Numbered from the stretch's first letter, positions 9,245 through 18,712 are shown. The stretch is 64,000 bases of DNA from Roseiconus lacunae (GCF_008312935.1 NZ_VSZO01000002.1:310001-374000), one strand, 5' to 3'. The notes: a model not told the origin generated them from the sequence alone. Numbers and translations: made by a program.

Positions 9245-10231
9245 ATGCGAATTGTCCTTTGTTATCCCGTCGGTGAAAAACACATCCGCCAGATCCAGGA
9301 GGCGGCTCCCGAATACGAGGTGATCAACGCCGGGCAGGAACGTATCGACGAACTATTACCAACCGCCGAAATTTTTATCGGACATGCGAAAGTTCCGGTC
9401 AATTGGGATCGTGTTTTGGACGCAGGTAAACTGCGTTGGATCCAATCATCGGCGGCGGGATTGGATCATTGCCTAGTGCCGGGAGTGATTGCAAACGACC
9501 AGATTACGGTCAGCAGCGCATCGGGATTGTTTGCTCCCCAGGTTGCCGAACAAACATTTTCACTACTCTTCGGCGTCATTCGTCGCGCCCCGTTGTTCTT
9601 TCGAGCGGAAAAGAAACGTGAATTTGTACGTTTACCCACCGATGACTTACGTGGGAAAACGGTGGGCATTGTCGGCCTTGGTGGCAATGGTCGCACTTTA
9701 ACGCGGATGCTTGCGCCGTGGGATGTTCGACTGATTGCAACCGATCACTACCCGGTCAATTGCCCACCGGAAGTCGACGCGCTCTGGCAGGACGACCAAC
9801 TAGATCACTTACTTTCGCAAAGTGACGTCGTCATTCTTACGCTGCCATTGAACAATGCCACTCGCGGTCTGTTCGACCATGATCGGTTCGCGAAAATGAA
9901 GCGGGGTTCATACTTGATCAACGTCGCACGCGGTGCGGTAGTCAAAGAGGCCGCGCTCTGCGAAGCACTTCAAAGCGGCCAACTCGCCGGGGCAGGTTTA
10001 GACGTAACCGAAGTCGAGCCACTCCCAGAAGAAAGCCCGCTTTGGGATGACCCCAAAGTCATGATCTCACCTCATGTCGGCGCTCAGTCGTATCGCCGGG
10101 TGGACGACTCAACTCGACTTGCCGCGATCAACCTAAAACGCTACCAAGCCGGCCTGCCGGTTTACAATCGTGTCGACAAGGTGCTCGGATTCCCGCACCC
10201 GAATGACACATACAAAGGCGAAGCAAGTTGA
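9245..10231 (+). CDS. D-2-hydroxyacid dehydrogenase family protein
   Basis: NAD(P)-dependent oxidoreductase of the D-isomer 2-hydroxyacid dehydrogenase family (328 aa). ATG 9245 gives the usual start MRIVLCYP; an in-frame TTG at 9176 would add a polar leader with no family match. The Rossmann motif GIVGLGGNG, the substrate/cofactor Arg in NVARGAVV, the Glu in DVTEVEPLP and the catalytic His in SPHVGA are all present. Substrate specificity (glyoxylate/hydroxypyruvate, phosphoglycerate or other) cannot be read from sequence alone. It is transcribed divergently from the DUF58 gene and looks monocistronic. Confidence 0.92.
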   Translation: MRIVLCYPVGEKHIRQIQEAAPEYEVINAGQERIDELLPTAEIFIGHAKVPVNWDRVLDAGKLRWIQSSAAGLDHCLVPGVIANDQITVSSASGLFAPQVAEQTFSLLFGVIRRAPLFFRAEKKREFVRLPTDDLRGKTVGIVGLGGNGRTLTRMLAPWDVRLIATDHYPVNCPPEVDALWQDDQLDHLLSQSDVVILTLPLNNATRGLFDHDRFAKMKRGSYLINVARGAVVKEAALCEALQSGQLAGAGLDVTEVEPLPEESPLWDDPKVMISPHVGAQSYRRVDDSTRLAAINLKRYQAGLPVYNRVDKVLGFPHPNDTYKGEAS

Positions 10232-10534
10232 CGAGACAACGAAACTTGAGTCCTCCGTCAAAGCCTGACAGAACGTTATCGGGTGGCTAGTGCTTTGTTG
10301 TAGTTGAGAATATGGGTTCGAGTCATCAGTCGGCGGGCATTCGCCCCCGTCATTGCACCGAAACCGTGGCTAACGCCATGCGGCTAATTCTAAAATCGAG
10401 TTGGAACGAAGCCGTAGTCCACCCTGTCCGGCATCCCACCTGTCGGCGTGTAGTTCCTTGCAACGAAAAAGCGATGATCGCCGGTCACAATTCCACCGTC
10501 CATCTCAGCACCGACGCGTTCGAGGTCTAACGCG
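10232..10534. other. Intergenic holding an interspersed repeat copy
   Basis: About 300 bp without a supported gene. Its central part is copy A of the interspersed hairpin repeat; the open frame 10312-10530 runs through that repeat and is not credible as a protein. Confidence 0.6.
10324..10394 (+). repeat. Interspersed hairpin repeat, copy A
   Basis: A 66-bp core (10324-10389) has two imperfectly complementary arms around the conserved centre GCACCGAAACCGT, followed by a TAAAA tail. The same core occurs at 18641-18706 and inverted at 40000-40065. The left arm is more decayed than in copy B. The flank from about 10290, including TGCTTTGTT, is shared with the partial copy near 59784, so the full element extends roughly 35 bp to the left. 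Confidence 0.8.
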
Positions 10535-10747
10535 ATGAGTAGCAGCAATCGACCTCACGTTGACTTTGACGCTAACCTCTCTCAAGACGGGAAGCCGACA
10601 GGACCGATTCGGTTGCCTGCAAAGAATGCCACCGAGTTCGTCAACGAATTCAATCGCTTGTACGGACGCCGTCGGTATCGAATCACTTCGGACGTCGGTT
10701 CGATCTCGGAAAAGGCGGGTGACTACGACGACCGTCGCCGCCGGTAA
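10535..10747 (+). CDS. Small hypothetical protein (70 aa)
   Basis: ATG 10535 is preceded at suitable distance by a GAGGT ribosome-site-like string. The product is polar, with a basic C-terminus (DYDDRRRR), no signal peptide and no membrane segment. Its last 25 bases overlap the 3' end of the convergent protease gene. I do not recognise the family; the good start site and clean coding composition are the only support. Confidence 0.5.
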   Translation: MSSSNRPHVDFDANLSQDGKPTGPIRLPAKNATEFVNEFNRLYGRRRYRITSDVGSISEKAGDYDDRRRR

Positions 10748-11628
10748 GTGATTGCCATCACTCCGAATCCGAGTGCGGCCGCCACCGACGGTTCGGGGAT
10801 CGCGGTGACTTGCAACGTCATCAATTGATAACCGTCCGAGGCAAGTATCCCTGAAAGCTGTCCTTGGTAAGCGGCCAACACTGTCGAAAAACTGTCGTAT
10901 CGATCACCGGCACTGGCGCTACTTCCGGTAGGGACATCGATTCCCATGTGGGCGCCGATCACTCCGTAGTCTCCATCGACGGACATCAGTGCGGTTCCGC
11001 CCGAATCTCCGCTTAGCAGCCCGATCTCGTCGGCACCTAGTCCACCGGATCCTCCGTTTGTCGCAGTATCGTACGAAAACTGGATCGCCACCGAATCGCC
11101 ACTTCCCGAGCTGAATTCGACGATGCCAAGATCGTCGATGACATTGCGACCGGCGTATTCGTTCTGGTCGAACGCGATCAGCTCTCGGCCAATGATCGCT
11201 TCCGCACTGCCAACAATGATTGGCAGCGGCCTAATGGATGCATCTACTTCTTCGTCCAAGCGATACACGCGGATGTCACTGCCAACCCAGCCTTCTTCCG
11301 GGACGTTGGTGAGCAGCGTCTGTGATGACGACGCGGTGTACGTTCGCTCGACACCATCGAGACCGATGAATGTTGCCGACGATACCGAGACATGGTCAGC
11401 TGAAATGTAATGGCGTGGACTGATTAACACGGCACGTTGCCGAGCCACACCGGTGAGCTGGGTATGGTCGAGAAAGAACTCTGAATTGTTGGACCCGTCC
11501 GATTGAAACCGAGAATGCCGTGACGAATCAAAACCTGCGATGATTCCGGCGTCCGCGACGTTCGCCAATACCGATCCGATGAACACGGCGGCAAACCAAT
11601 GGATGCGATGGCACATAGAAGAAAGCAC
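10723..11628 (-). CDS. PEP-CTERM-anchored trypsin-like serine protease
   Basis: Exported protease (301 aa). It has an N-terminal signal peptide with cleavage near VADAG, then an S1-family fold. A plausible triad is His79 (SADHV in place of the usual TAAHC), Asp118 (GSD) and Ser209 in the diagnostic GDSGG. The C-terminus is a PEP-CTERM sorting signal: IPEP, a hydrophobic stretch, then RRRR, so the protein should be processed by an exosortase. The exosortase gene is not in this window. It stands alone. Catalytic Asp assignment is tentative. Confidence 0.88.
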   Translation of the reverse strand: MLSSMCHRIHWFAAVFIGSVLANVADAGIIAGFDSSRHSRFQSDGSNNSEFFLDHTQLTGVARQRAVLISPRHYISADHVSVSSATFIGLDGVERTYTASSSQTLLTNVPEEGWVGSDIRVYRLDEEVDASIRPLPIIVGSAEAIIGRELIAFDQNEYAGRNVIDDLGIVEFSSGSGDSVAIQFSYDTATNGGSGGLGADEIGLLSGDSGGTALMSVDGDYGVIGAHMGIDVPTGSSASAGDRYDSFSTVLAAYQGQLSGILASDGYQLMTLQVTAIPEPSVAAALGFGVMAITYRRRRSS

Positions 11629-11833
11629 GCCTCATTAAGTCAGTAATAAACGGACAAAATCGGTCGCCCGGACGGGGGCGTGGCACAGAAACAGGCTCGA
11701 ATCTCGCTTCGACCAGCCGCGAAACGCCGGACGATCAAGAATTCCTCTGACGTCGTACCGATCTGAAATTCGTCAATCGAAACACTCTTTCCGCCGGCCG
11801 ACCTGGTGGTAGCGATTTGTTTTCCGAGGCGGT

Positions 11834-12880
11834 TTAAACATGCGACACCGAAGCGCGTTTCTTGTACTTGTGCTGGTTCAATGACGTCATCTCGTACCGA
11901 TTACGGAACTCGACCGTGTTTAGATTCTCAGTATCGCACCAACATTCGTTCCCCGGGCAGGGCGCTGGCTCGCTAAGCAACTTGAATCCTTTCAGCAGGT
12001 TGCCTTGCGGCACTTTATAGGTACCACACCTCCAGACATCGCCATTGATGTCGACGTAGACGTAGTCCACGCCGGCATAGCAGGAACCGGGCTGCTTCAG
12101 ATCCACCATGTGTTCGTAATCGTGTTCGGAATAGAAGACGTTTGCCAATCGTTTACGATCGTCCTGCGAGTACGATTCGGGATACTTTTGTCCTTCGTAC
12201 CAACCATGAAATGCTTGAACAAAGACCTCTAAGCCGCAGTCTTCCAATCGACGTTTGTGGTCGGCCAAGGCCGGCATAAGCGGTGGCCATGCGACCAAAA
12301 CAATCGCCAAATCAACAACTTGGTTGACTTCGATGGCTGTTTCAACCCAGCGATCGATGTCTTTAATCTCAGTCGGGTGAAAGCTACAAACAAGTGCCAG
12401 ACGAGAAAGATCGAATCCCTGAAAAATCCTCTCGTATTGTTTAAAGCTAAACGACAAATTCGAGATCAAATTGACCGCTCGGGTGTTGTCATGATTCGAC
12501 AACCTGCGTGCTCCTTCGACGACCGTTTTGTTGATGAACGTTTCTCCGCCCACACCGATCCGAACGTCCATCGAGTAGGGCAACGTCGCGAACTGATCGA
12601 TCACCCGCAGATACTTTGCTTCGTCCCAACCGATCGTTTCCGTCTCCTGCTTCAACACAGGTAGTCGACTTGCTACCGAAGCGACTTTGCGGATCACTCG
12701 CGATGGTTCCATCGCTGCGGAGCGTAATCGAGAAAGCACCGGCAATGCTTCAGGCGTTGCCGCGTTGTCCCCGATCGGCTGGTCAGTCACGCAATACTCG
12801 CAGTGGTAGTTGCAAGTATTCCAGCCGGTCCCGAAACGAACTTTTAATCGTGGCAGATCAGCAGTGGATGACAAAACCAA
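11834..12880 (-). CDS. Radical SAM protein with cysteine-rich C-terminus
   Basis: The N-terminus carries the 4Fe-4S/SAM motif CNYHCEYC (Cys23, 27 and 30, CxxxCxxC). The C-terminal part has more cysteines (GSCYAG, WRCGTY, CPGNECWC) that could bind an auxiliary SPASM-type cluster. This architecture suits peptide- or sugar-modifying enzymes, but the substrate is unknown. There is no ATG near the start: TTG 12880 or TTG 12874 must be used, because an in-frame stop lies at 12902-12904. It is divergent from a flippase/acyltransferase pair, which may hint at surface glycan modification (inference). Confidence 0.85.
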   Translation of the reverse strand: MVLSSTADLPRLKVRFGTGWNTCNYHCEYCVTDQPIGDNAATPEALPVLSRLRSAAMEPSRVIRKVASVASRLPVLKQETETIGWDEAKYLRVIDQFATLPYSMDVRIGVGGETFINKTVVEGARRLSNHDNTRAVNLISNLSFSFKQYERIFQGFDLSRLALVCSFHPTEIKDIDRWVETAIEVNQVVDLAIVLVAWPPLMPALADHKRRLEDCGLEVFVQAFHGWYEGQKYPESYSQDDRKRLANVFYSEHDYEHMVDLKQPGSCYAGVDYVYVDINGDVWRCGTYKVPQGNLLKGFKLLSEPAPCPGNECWCDTENLNTVEFRNRYEMTSLNQHKYKKRASVSHV

Positions 12881-13314
12881 TTCTCGAACAGAGGAGTGTG
12901 ATCAGTGTTTTTTCAATTCGTAACGTCGGGGGGCGATTCGCCGATCGGCGTCGGACTCGACGCCTCAAATCATTGTATCACGCAAGCGTACGACGTCGAA
13001 CAATTGTTTGGTCTGACCGACAAGTAGTTCGGGGACTGAACATCAAAATCGTTCAGGCGACCACTGCGAAGGTGTGACGTCTGCCATCGTCGGATCAATT
13101 CTGCCCTTCATAACGGGCCAAGTCGGTTCAAATGTTGGAACTTCCCGCAAAGTCAGCGTGATTGATGTTCCGGGGCCTTGAAGATCCCCTGAAAAGCGAT
13201 TTCGATGGCACGAATCGCGAACCGTTTGGGAAGCTGTTTCGTGAATCCGTCGATCAATCCGAGCGACGATGCCGCCTTCTTTGCCTGCCAAGTAAGCCGA
13301 TCGGACTCCGCATC
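12881..13314. other. Divergent intergenic region, no gene seen
   Basis: This 434-bp stretch between the radical SAM gene and the flippase start should contain both promoters. The open frames crossing it are not protein-like. No repeat or strong hairpin was recognised. Confidence 0.45.
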
Positions 13315-14679
13315 ATGAACGCGACTCGCCGCTTACTGCAACGATTCGGTGTGAACCGCGCCGTCTCGTATGCGATGGCGGCAAGGATTTGGCAAATCCC
13401 CTCTGGGGTGCTGACCACCCTGTTAATCGCGGTCGGCCTAGAACCAGACCAACAGGGGGTCTACTTTTTAATCCTGACCGTAACTGGGATGCAAGCTCTT
13501 GCCGATGCGGGCTTGATCAACACGATCCTTCATGCGGTCAGTCATGAAATCGCGCACGCCAGATTCGACCGCCGGCATTTCCTTCACGCCCCGAAGCGAG
13601 CCCGGCAACGCCTTTCGGGAATCTTGCGATTCGCGATCGCTTGGTTCGCCGTTGCCGCCCTGCTGTTGTGTATCGGAGGTTCAACATTCGGTTACGTGAT
13701 GCTGTCACGACAAGGCCTCTTGGGGACCGCGTTTGCCCCACTCTTGGTCGCGATCGTACTGGGCAGTCTGACGTTGGCGCTGGCCCCATTGGTCGGCATC
13801 CTCGAAGGAGGAAGTCAAATCCAAGTGGTCAACCGCTACCGTCTTGGTCAAGTCGTCACCGGTAGTGTCGTCGTCTGGGCGTGTTTGCTACTCGGGGCTG
13901 GCCTATGGACCGCGGCGGCCGCCGTCGCAGTTCAGTTGGTTTGGGAAGTCGTGCTGATCGCCGGGAAGTACCGAGGCTTTTTCCTACAACTGACCCGCAC
14001 TCCCTCCAGCGAGTTTCGCTGGAGGGATGAGATCTGGCCGTTGCAATGGCGGATCGGTGTCCAATCGATCGCGCGTTACCTCGCGTTTTTTCCTATTTAT
14101 CCGGCGCTGTTCGATACGCAAGGCCCGGCCGTGGCCGGTCGCTATGGCATGACATGGCAAATTTTCAGCAATTTGCTGATGGTGTCGTATGTATTTGTGC
14201 GCAGCAAAGCCCCTGATTTCGGTCGCTTGATTGCCGAAGGCCGGCGACAAACTAGCGTCACGCTGTTTCGCCAGGTCACTCATGGTTCAACTGTTGTGTT
14301 GATCGGATTAGTCGGTGCTTTTTGCATCGCAATCGCGGTGTTAAATTCGCTGCCTTTTGATCTGACGAAACAATTCGCGTCGAGGTTCCTGACGATCGGC
14401 CAGTGTACTGCGTTTGCATTCGCGGTGATTCCGATTCATCTGACCCAATGCTTTTCGATGTACATTCGATCGCAGCGATTCGATCCGATCTGGCGAGTGA
14501 ACTTGCCGACGTGCCTGACGCTTGCCGTGCTCGGCTACCTTGCCGCGGGAAGCGGCCGAATCACGACGATCGCGATTGCCATCTTGGTCGTCTATAGTTT
14601 TGCCACGATCGCGTTAGCGGCAATGAGCCGATGGTACGACCGTCACTTTCGCCAACTCGATCAGCGGGAGAACTGTTGA
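13315..14679 (+). CDS. Polysaccharide flippase-like membrane protein
   Basis: Integral membrane protein (454 aa) with about twelve hydrophobic segments and few charged residues within them, resembling Wzx/MATE-type oligosaccharide flippases that move lipid-linked glycans across the inner membrane. ATG 13315 (MNATRRLLQRFGV) gives the usual short cytoplasmic lead before helix 1; the upstream in-frame extension to 13162 is soluble and not family-like. The following acyltransferase begins one base after this stop, so the pair is translationally coupled. Family assignment rests on topology and context more than on a sharp motif. Confidence 0.82.
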   Translation: MNATRRLLQRFGVNRAVSYAMAARIWQIPSGVLTTLLIAVGLEPDQQGVYFLILTVTGMQALADAGLINTILHAVSHEIAHARFDRRHFLHAPKRARQRLSGILRFAIAWFAVAALLLCIGGSTFGYVMLSRQGLLGTAFAPLLVAIVLGSLTLALAPLVGILEGGSQIQVVNRYRLGQVVTGSVVVWACLLLGAGLWTAAAAVAVQLVWEVVLIAGKYRGFFLQLTRTPSSEFRWRDEIWPLQWRIGVQSIARYLAFFPIYPALFDTQGPAVAGRYGMTWQIFSNLLMVSYVFVRSKAPDFGRLIAEGRRQTSVTLFRQVTHGSTVVLIGLVGAFCIAIAVLNSLPFDLTKQFASRFLTIGQCTAFAFAVIPIHLTQCFSMYIRSQRFDPIWRVNLPTCLTLAVLGYLAAGSGRITTIAIAILVVYSFATIALAAMSRWYDRHFRQLDQRENC

Positions 14680-14680
14680 C

Positions 14681-16849
14681 GTGACCGCCGATCCATCGTC
14701 TCGTCCCGGACGAAACGCATCGCGACGCCAGTCATCGCCTTACCGTCCCGAGATCGACGGATTGCGCGCGGTCGCCGTACTATCGGTCGTGCTTTTTCAC
14801 GCCGACTTAGGGCTGCCCGGTGGATTCGTCGGAGTCGACGTGTTCTTTGTCATCTCTGGATTCTTGGTTACCGGAATCATTCGCCGCCAACTGGAACAAC
14901 AACAGTTCTCCCTTCGGAATTTTTATCTTCGGCGGTTACGACGTATTTTTCCGGCGGCCGCTTTCGTGACCGCGTTCGTTCTGGCATTCGGATACCGCTC
15001 GCTATTACCGGACGATCTCACTCAGGTATCGAAGGCATCGCTCGCGCAAAGTTTTTTCGCCTCGAACGTTTTTTTCTGGACCGAGTCGGGGTACTTCACC
15101 CGTGACGTGCTGACCAAACCGTTCTTGCATTTCTGGTCGCTTGCTATCGAGGAACAGTTCTACGTGCTGTTCCCGCCATTGCTCACTTTGATTTACAAGC
15201 GTTCGCCGCAGCGACTTCGATCGACGATCGGCGGATTCGCAATCGTTTCGTTCTTGCTTGCCTGGTATGGCACCTACCGACACACCAGTGCGACGTTCTA
15301 CCTATTGCCGACGCGAGCATGGGAATTGTTGGCCGGCAGTTGGTTAGCGCTCAGTCATCACGATGATGATTCGCAGAGACCGAACCGACTACGCGCGGAG
15401 TTTCTTTCGATCGTTGGGCTGAGCATGATTGTTGGAGTCATGCTGGGAATCGACCAGTCATCCGCCTTTCCTGGATGGATCGCGCTCCTACCGGTGATCG
15501 GTACGATGTTGGTGATTCATGCGAACACGCGACCCACCAAACTGGTCGGCGGCTTACTCACAAACCGATGCTTCGTCTTTATCGGGCTGATCTCTTACTC
15601 GCTCTATCTGTGGCACTGGCCACTATTAGCGATGGCGCGGTACTTTGTCATCGAACCTTCGACGCTGTTGTTGTCGACCGTCGCGTTCTCGGCAATTCCG
15701 ATCGCGGCTGCTTCATGGCGCTGGATTGAACAACCCATTCGTAATCGGAGTTGGCTTTCCAATGACCGTCGTTTGGTGGCAGCGAGTGTCTGTGCGTGGA
15801 GCGTCTTGGTGCTGACTTCGATCGGATTGATCGGCAGTGGTGGCATACCAAGTCGATTCGAGGATGAAACTCAGGCGTTGATCACCGATGCGACGTGGAC
15901 AGGCAACTGGGCATCACGCGACACAGAAGACATTCGTGCCGGAAGAGTCCCCAGATTGGGCGCGTCGGCGCAATCTATATCGGGCGATAAAAGCCCCCCG
16001 GGCCCCGACTTCATGCTTTGGGGAGATAGCCATGCGATGACATGGGTCGAACTGCTAGACCAAGTCGGCGACCGACTGGGACGCAGTGGAATCGCTTGCC
16101 TTCATGGTGGGACGCCTCCGATTACCGGGCTGACTCGAACGGGTATGCCGGGTTGCCGAGAGTTCAACGCCGCGACCCTCGAATTAGCTTTGGAAAAACA
16201 GGTTCGCGACATCATCTTGGTCAGTCGTTGGTCGGTCTACGTCAATGGTTATAGTGACCAAGATCCGAAAGCCGATGGACGCAGCGATGCAGATCTCTAC
16301 CTATCCGATCAGCAAACCGCAGAAGCCAACCCCGACGAATCCTTGGCAGCGATGATTCGACAAATCCGACGCATGGCCCAGCTAATCGCGACGCATCCAA
16401 CGGCCCCTCGTCCACGTCTTTGGCTGGTGCGTCAGGTCCCCCCACAGCCAACGCGGATTGCCGAGGCTGCGATTCGAAATCACCTGCTGGGCTGGAATGC
16501 AAACCGAATCGCCGCAACGACCCGAGGCGAATACGGGCGTCAGCAGGCCAAAATAGAGGAATTTTACATCGCCGCAGATGATGCACTGAAGTTCACCAGC
16601 GGTGGGGTTGTCGATTTCAGTGACCAATTTTTCGACAACTCAGACGTCGCGATCCTCCGAGCCCACAACCGCTTTTTGTTCCGTGATGACGACCATCTTT
16701 CGCGAAGTGGCGCCGCTTACCTGCGGCCCGCCGTCACGTCCTGGCTTCGAAGCTTGGAATCGGTTGATACCTCGGGAAAAAACGAGTTCAGCCGCTACGG
16801 TGGCAAAATCGAATCCGGCGCTGCTAAACTTGTTCGGCATAACCGCTAA
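14681..16849 (+). CDS. Acyltransferase 3 / SGNH fusion (OafA-like)
   Basis: O-acyltransferase for cell-surface glycans (722 aa). The N-terminal half is an acyltransferase-3 domain of about ten membrane helices, beginning with YRPEIDGLRAVAV and the conserved Arg/His region (FHADLG). The C-terminal periplasmic domain is SGNH-hydrolase-like, with GDSH at about residue 447 and a DxxH block (DDHLS) near 670. The GTG start follows a GGAG site and lies one base past the flippase stop. OafA/YrhL-type enzymes acetylate O-antigen or exopolysaccharide; together with the flippase this suggests a small surface-polysaccharide modification unit. Confidence 0.93.
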   Translation: MTADPSSRPGRNASRRQSSPYRPEIDGLRAVAVLSVVLFHADLGLPGGFVGVDVFFVISGFLVTGIIRRQLEQQQFSLRNFYLRRLRRIFPAAAFVTAFVLAFGYRSLLPDDLTQVSKASLAQSFFASNVFFWTESGYFTRDVLTKPFLHFWSLAIEEQFYVLFPPLLTLIYKRSPQRLRSTIGGFAIVSFLLAWYGTYRHTSATFYLLPTRAWELLAGSWLALSHHDDDSQRPNRLRAEFLSIVGLSMIVGVMLGIDQSSAFPGWIALLPVIGTMLVIHANTRPTKLVGGLLTNRCFVFIGLISYSLYLWHWPLLAMARYFVIEPSTLLLSTVAFSAIPIAAASWRWIEQPIRNRSWLSNDRRLVAASVCAWSVLVLTSIGLIGSGGIPSRFEDETQALITDATWTGNWASRDTEDIRAGRVPRLGASAQSISGDKSPPGPDFMLWGDSHAMTWVELLDQVGDRLGRSGIACLHGGTPPITGLTRTGMPGCREFNAATLELALEKQVRDIILVSRWSVYVNGYSDQDPKADGRSDADLYLSDQQTAEANPDESLAAMIRQIRRMAQLIATHPTAPRPRLWLVRQVPPQPTRIAEAAIRNHLLGWNANRIAATTRGEYGRQQAKIEEFYIAADDALKFTSGGVVDFSDQFFDNSDVAILRAHNRFLFRDDDHLSRSGAAYLRPAVTSWLRSLESVDTSGKNEFSRYGGKIESGAAKLVRHNR

Positions 16850-16987
16850 ACGTCGCCACCGCTAGTGACACGCGACCGGACTGCGACAGAGACGGACCTT
16901 CGTTTTGTCGCGTTTCCTGGCTAAAATACCGCCGCCGGAGTCAATCTTTTGGCCGGTTCCTCGGTAACCATTTAAAATTTCACACCG

Positions 16988-18607
16988 ATGCGAAATCTAT
17001 TCTTTCTGCTCTACTTGCTTTCACTGCTAGTCGCGACGCCCACGGCGTCGGCGTACACCCCCGACGATCCCGTCGTGATTCAGATGGTCGATCGCGGTGT
17101 CCGCTTCATCGAACAATCCAAACCGACCAACGAAGGAGAACACGTCGTTTGTGCCTACGCGCACTACAAGGTTGAGCACGACGATCAAAACCCCTTCGTC
17201 GCCGAAGGCATCCGTTTGGCACAAAAATTTGCGGCCACAATCAAGAACGGACAGCAGTACAAGTCGAACTACGAGTGTGCCGTTTCGGTGCTGCTACTTT
17301 GTGAAGTCAGCCCGACTCGGTACCAGAACGAGTTGGCGACATTTAAACGCTTCTTCGATGAAGTTCAGTTGTCCAACGGTGGATACACCTATCCGAACGA
17401 AAAGAAAGGCGACGTCTCTCAGACTCAGTATGCAATTCTCGCTATTTGGACGCTTGATCGGCACGGCTTTAAACTCGACTACAACCGTTTGTACAAGGCA
17501 ATGGAATGGTTGCTACTCGTTCAAGACCGGAACGGACCATGGCCTTACCATGGTGAAGTCCCAAGGAATCCCGGACTCACGGCGCAGAAAGAAACATCGA
17601 TGTCGATGGCGCTTGCCGGTGCGGCCAGCTTGCTGATCGGTGGCGACGCCTTTCGCATGTGGGGCGACACCGCTCCGGAAGAAGAAGACACCGGATTTGT
17701 GGGACTGCCCAAAGCGGTCAAAGTCTTCAAAGAAGACGCCAACCAGGCGCGCCGGAAGAAAGTCAAAAAACCGCCAGAGGCTCCGATCAAAAATGCGATT
17801 GGGCGAATGGAAGTCTGGCGAAAAGCCAACCCGGAAAGTTTCAGCGGAAACCTTTATTGGTTTTTCTACACCGCTTACACCACCGAACGTTACGAGAGCT
17901 TCGTCGAGATCGCCTCGGGAAAACCGATTAGCAAAAGCCCCGCATGGTACAACTCGTTGGTGACGGAGCTAATGCAACTGCAATCGAAAGAGACCGGAGG
18001 GTGGGAGAACCGTGCCCACACCGCTCCGCACGTGAGCACGGCATTCGCAGTACTGTTTCTAATCCGCAGTACACAAAAGGCGTTGGGCACGGGGGCAAGC
18101 GCGAGCACTATCGGTGGCCAGGGATTTTCTTCTGATGTTAGTAAAGCGCAGCTGGTCAACGGGAAAGCGGTCACGAAGTCACCGGCTCAGACCGTCTCAG
18201 GAATGCTGCAGTTGCTTGAAGGCGACGGCGCCGATGAACTCGACGGACAAGCCCTCGCAGATTCAGCGTCGCTTGCGACGGATCCGGTCGAGCGGTCTGC
18301 CCAACTCGATCGCTTGGAACGGTTGGTACGCGGGAGCCAGTCCTGGCAAGCCCGTCGTGTCTCGGCAAAACTGCTCGGAATGAGCGACGAACTGCGTGTT
18401 GTCCCGGCATTGATCTATGCCCTCAGCGATGGCGACAAGATTGTCCGCCTTTACGCTCGCGATGGCTTGCGTTTTATCAGCCGAAAGTTTGAAGGGTTTG
18501 ATCTACCGGACGATCCATCAAACTCCGAACTACGGCAAGCCGAACGCAAATGGCGGGAGTGGTTCTTGAAAATGAAACCGGACTACGTGTTCATCGACGA
18601 CGTCTAG
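16988..18607 (+). CDS. Secreted alpha-toroid protein with HEAT-like C-terminus
   Basis: 539-aa protein with a clear signal peptide (MRNLFFLLYLLSLL... cleavage near ASAYT). Residues about 25-370 contain repeats of the prenyltransferase/squalene-cyclase alpha-alpha toroid type (NGGYTYPNEKKGD, QDRNGPWPY, ETGGWENRAH). Near the C-terminus a HEAT-like segment occurs (VVPALIYALSDGDKIVRLYARDG). No cyclase DxDD motif is seen, so it is probably a binding or scaffold fold rather than a terpene cyclase. Proteins of this build are common and uncharacterised in planctomycetes. It appears monocistronic, followed by an interspersed repeat. Confidence 0.82.
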   Translation: MRNLFFLLYLLSLLVATPTASAYTPDDPVVIQMVDRGVRFIEQSKPTNEGEHVVCAYAHYKVEHDDQNPFVAEGIRLAQKFAATIKNGQQYKSNYECAVSVLLLCEVSPTRYQNELATFKRFFDEVQLSNGGYTYPNEKKGDVSQTQYAILAIWTLDRHGFKLDYNRLYKAMEWLLLVQDRNGPWPYHGEVPRNPGLTAQKETSMSMALAGAASLLIGGDAFRMWGDTAPEEEDTGFVGLPKAVKVFKEDANQARRKKVKKPPEAPIKNAIGRMEVWRKANPESFSGNLYWFFYTAYTTERYESFVEIASGKPISKSPAWYNSLVTELMQLQSKETGGWENRAHTAPHVSTAFAVLFLIRSTQKALGTGASASTIGGQGFSSDVSKAQLVNGKAVTKSPAQTVSGMLQLLEGDGADELDGQALADSASLATDPVERSAQLDRLERLVRGSQSWQARRVSAKLLGMSDELRVVPALIYALSDGDKIVRLYARDGLRFISRKFEGFDLPDDPSNSELRQAERKWREWFLKMKPDYVFIDDV

Positions 18608-18640
18608 TGCTCCGTCTAGACCAAACGTTCGGGTTCGGCT

Positions 18641-18712
18641 CATCAGCCGACGGGCGTTAGCACCGGTTGTTGCACCGAAACCGTGGCTAACGCCATACGG
18701 CTAATGCTAAAG
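18641..18712 (+). repeat. Interspersed hairpin repeat, copy B (best preserved)
   Basis: The 66-bp core 18641-18706 consists of a left arm of about 28 bp (CATCAGCCGACGGGCGTTAG...) and a right arm whose reverse complement matches it at most positions (CATTAGCCGTATGGCGTTAG...), joined by a loop with GTTGCACCGA. It could form a long hairpin in DNA or RNA. The flank from about 18606 (GTGCTCCGTCTAGACC) probably belongs to the element, as a similar flank precedes copy A. Confidence 0.85.

Noticed and set aside
10300-10330. GGTTCGAGTC string resembling a tRNA T-loop
   Set aside because: No cloverleaf can be drawn around it and the string is part of the interspersed repeat.
10312-10530. Open frame of 72 codons
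   Set aside because: It runs through repeat copy A and has the composition of non-coding sequence; no family match or start signal.
12616-13077. Plus-strand open frame of 153 codons
   Set aside because: Half of it is antisense to the radical SAM gene; the rest lacks protein-like composition.
16988-18607. Squalene/hopene cyclase
   Set aside because: Toroid repeats are present but no DxDD catalytic motif, and the protein has a signal peptide and HEAT-like C-terminus.
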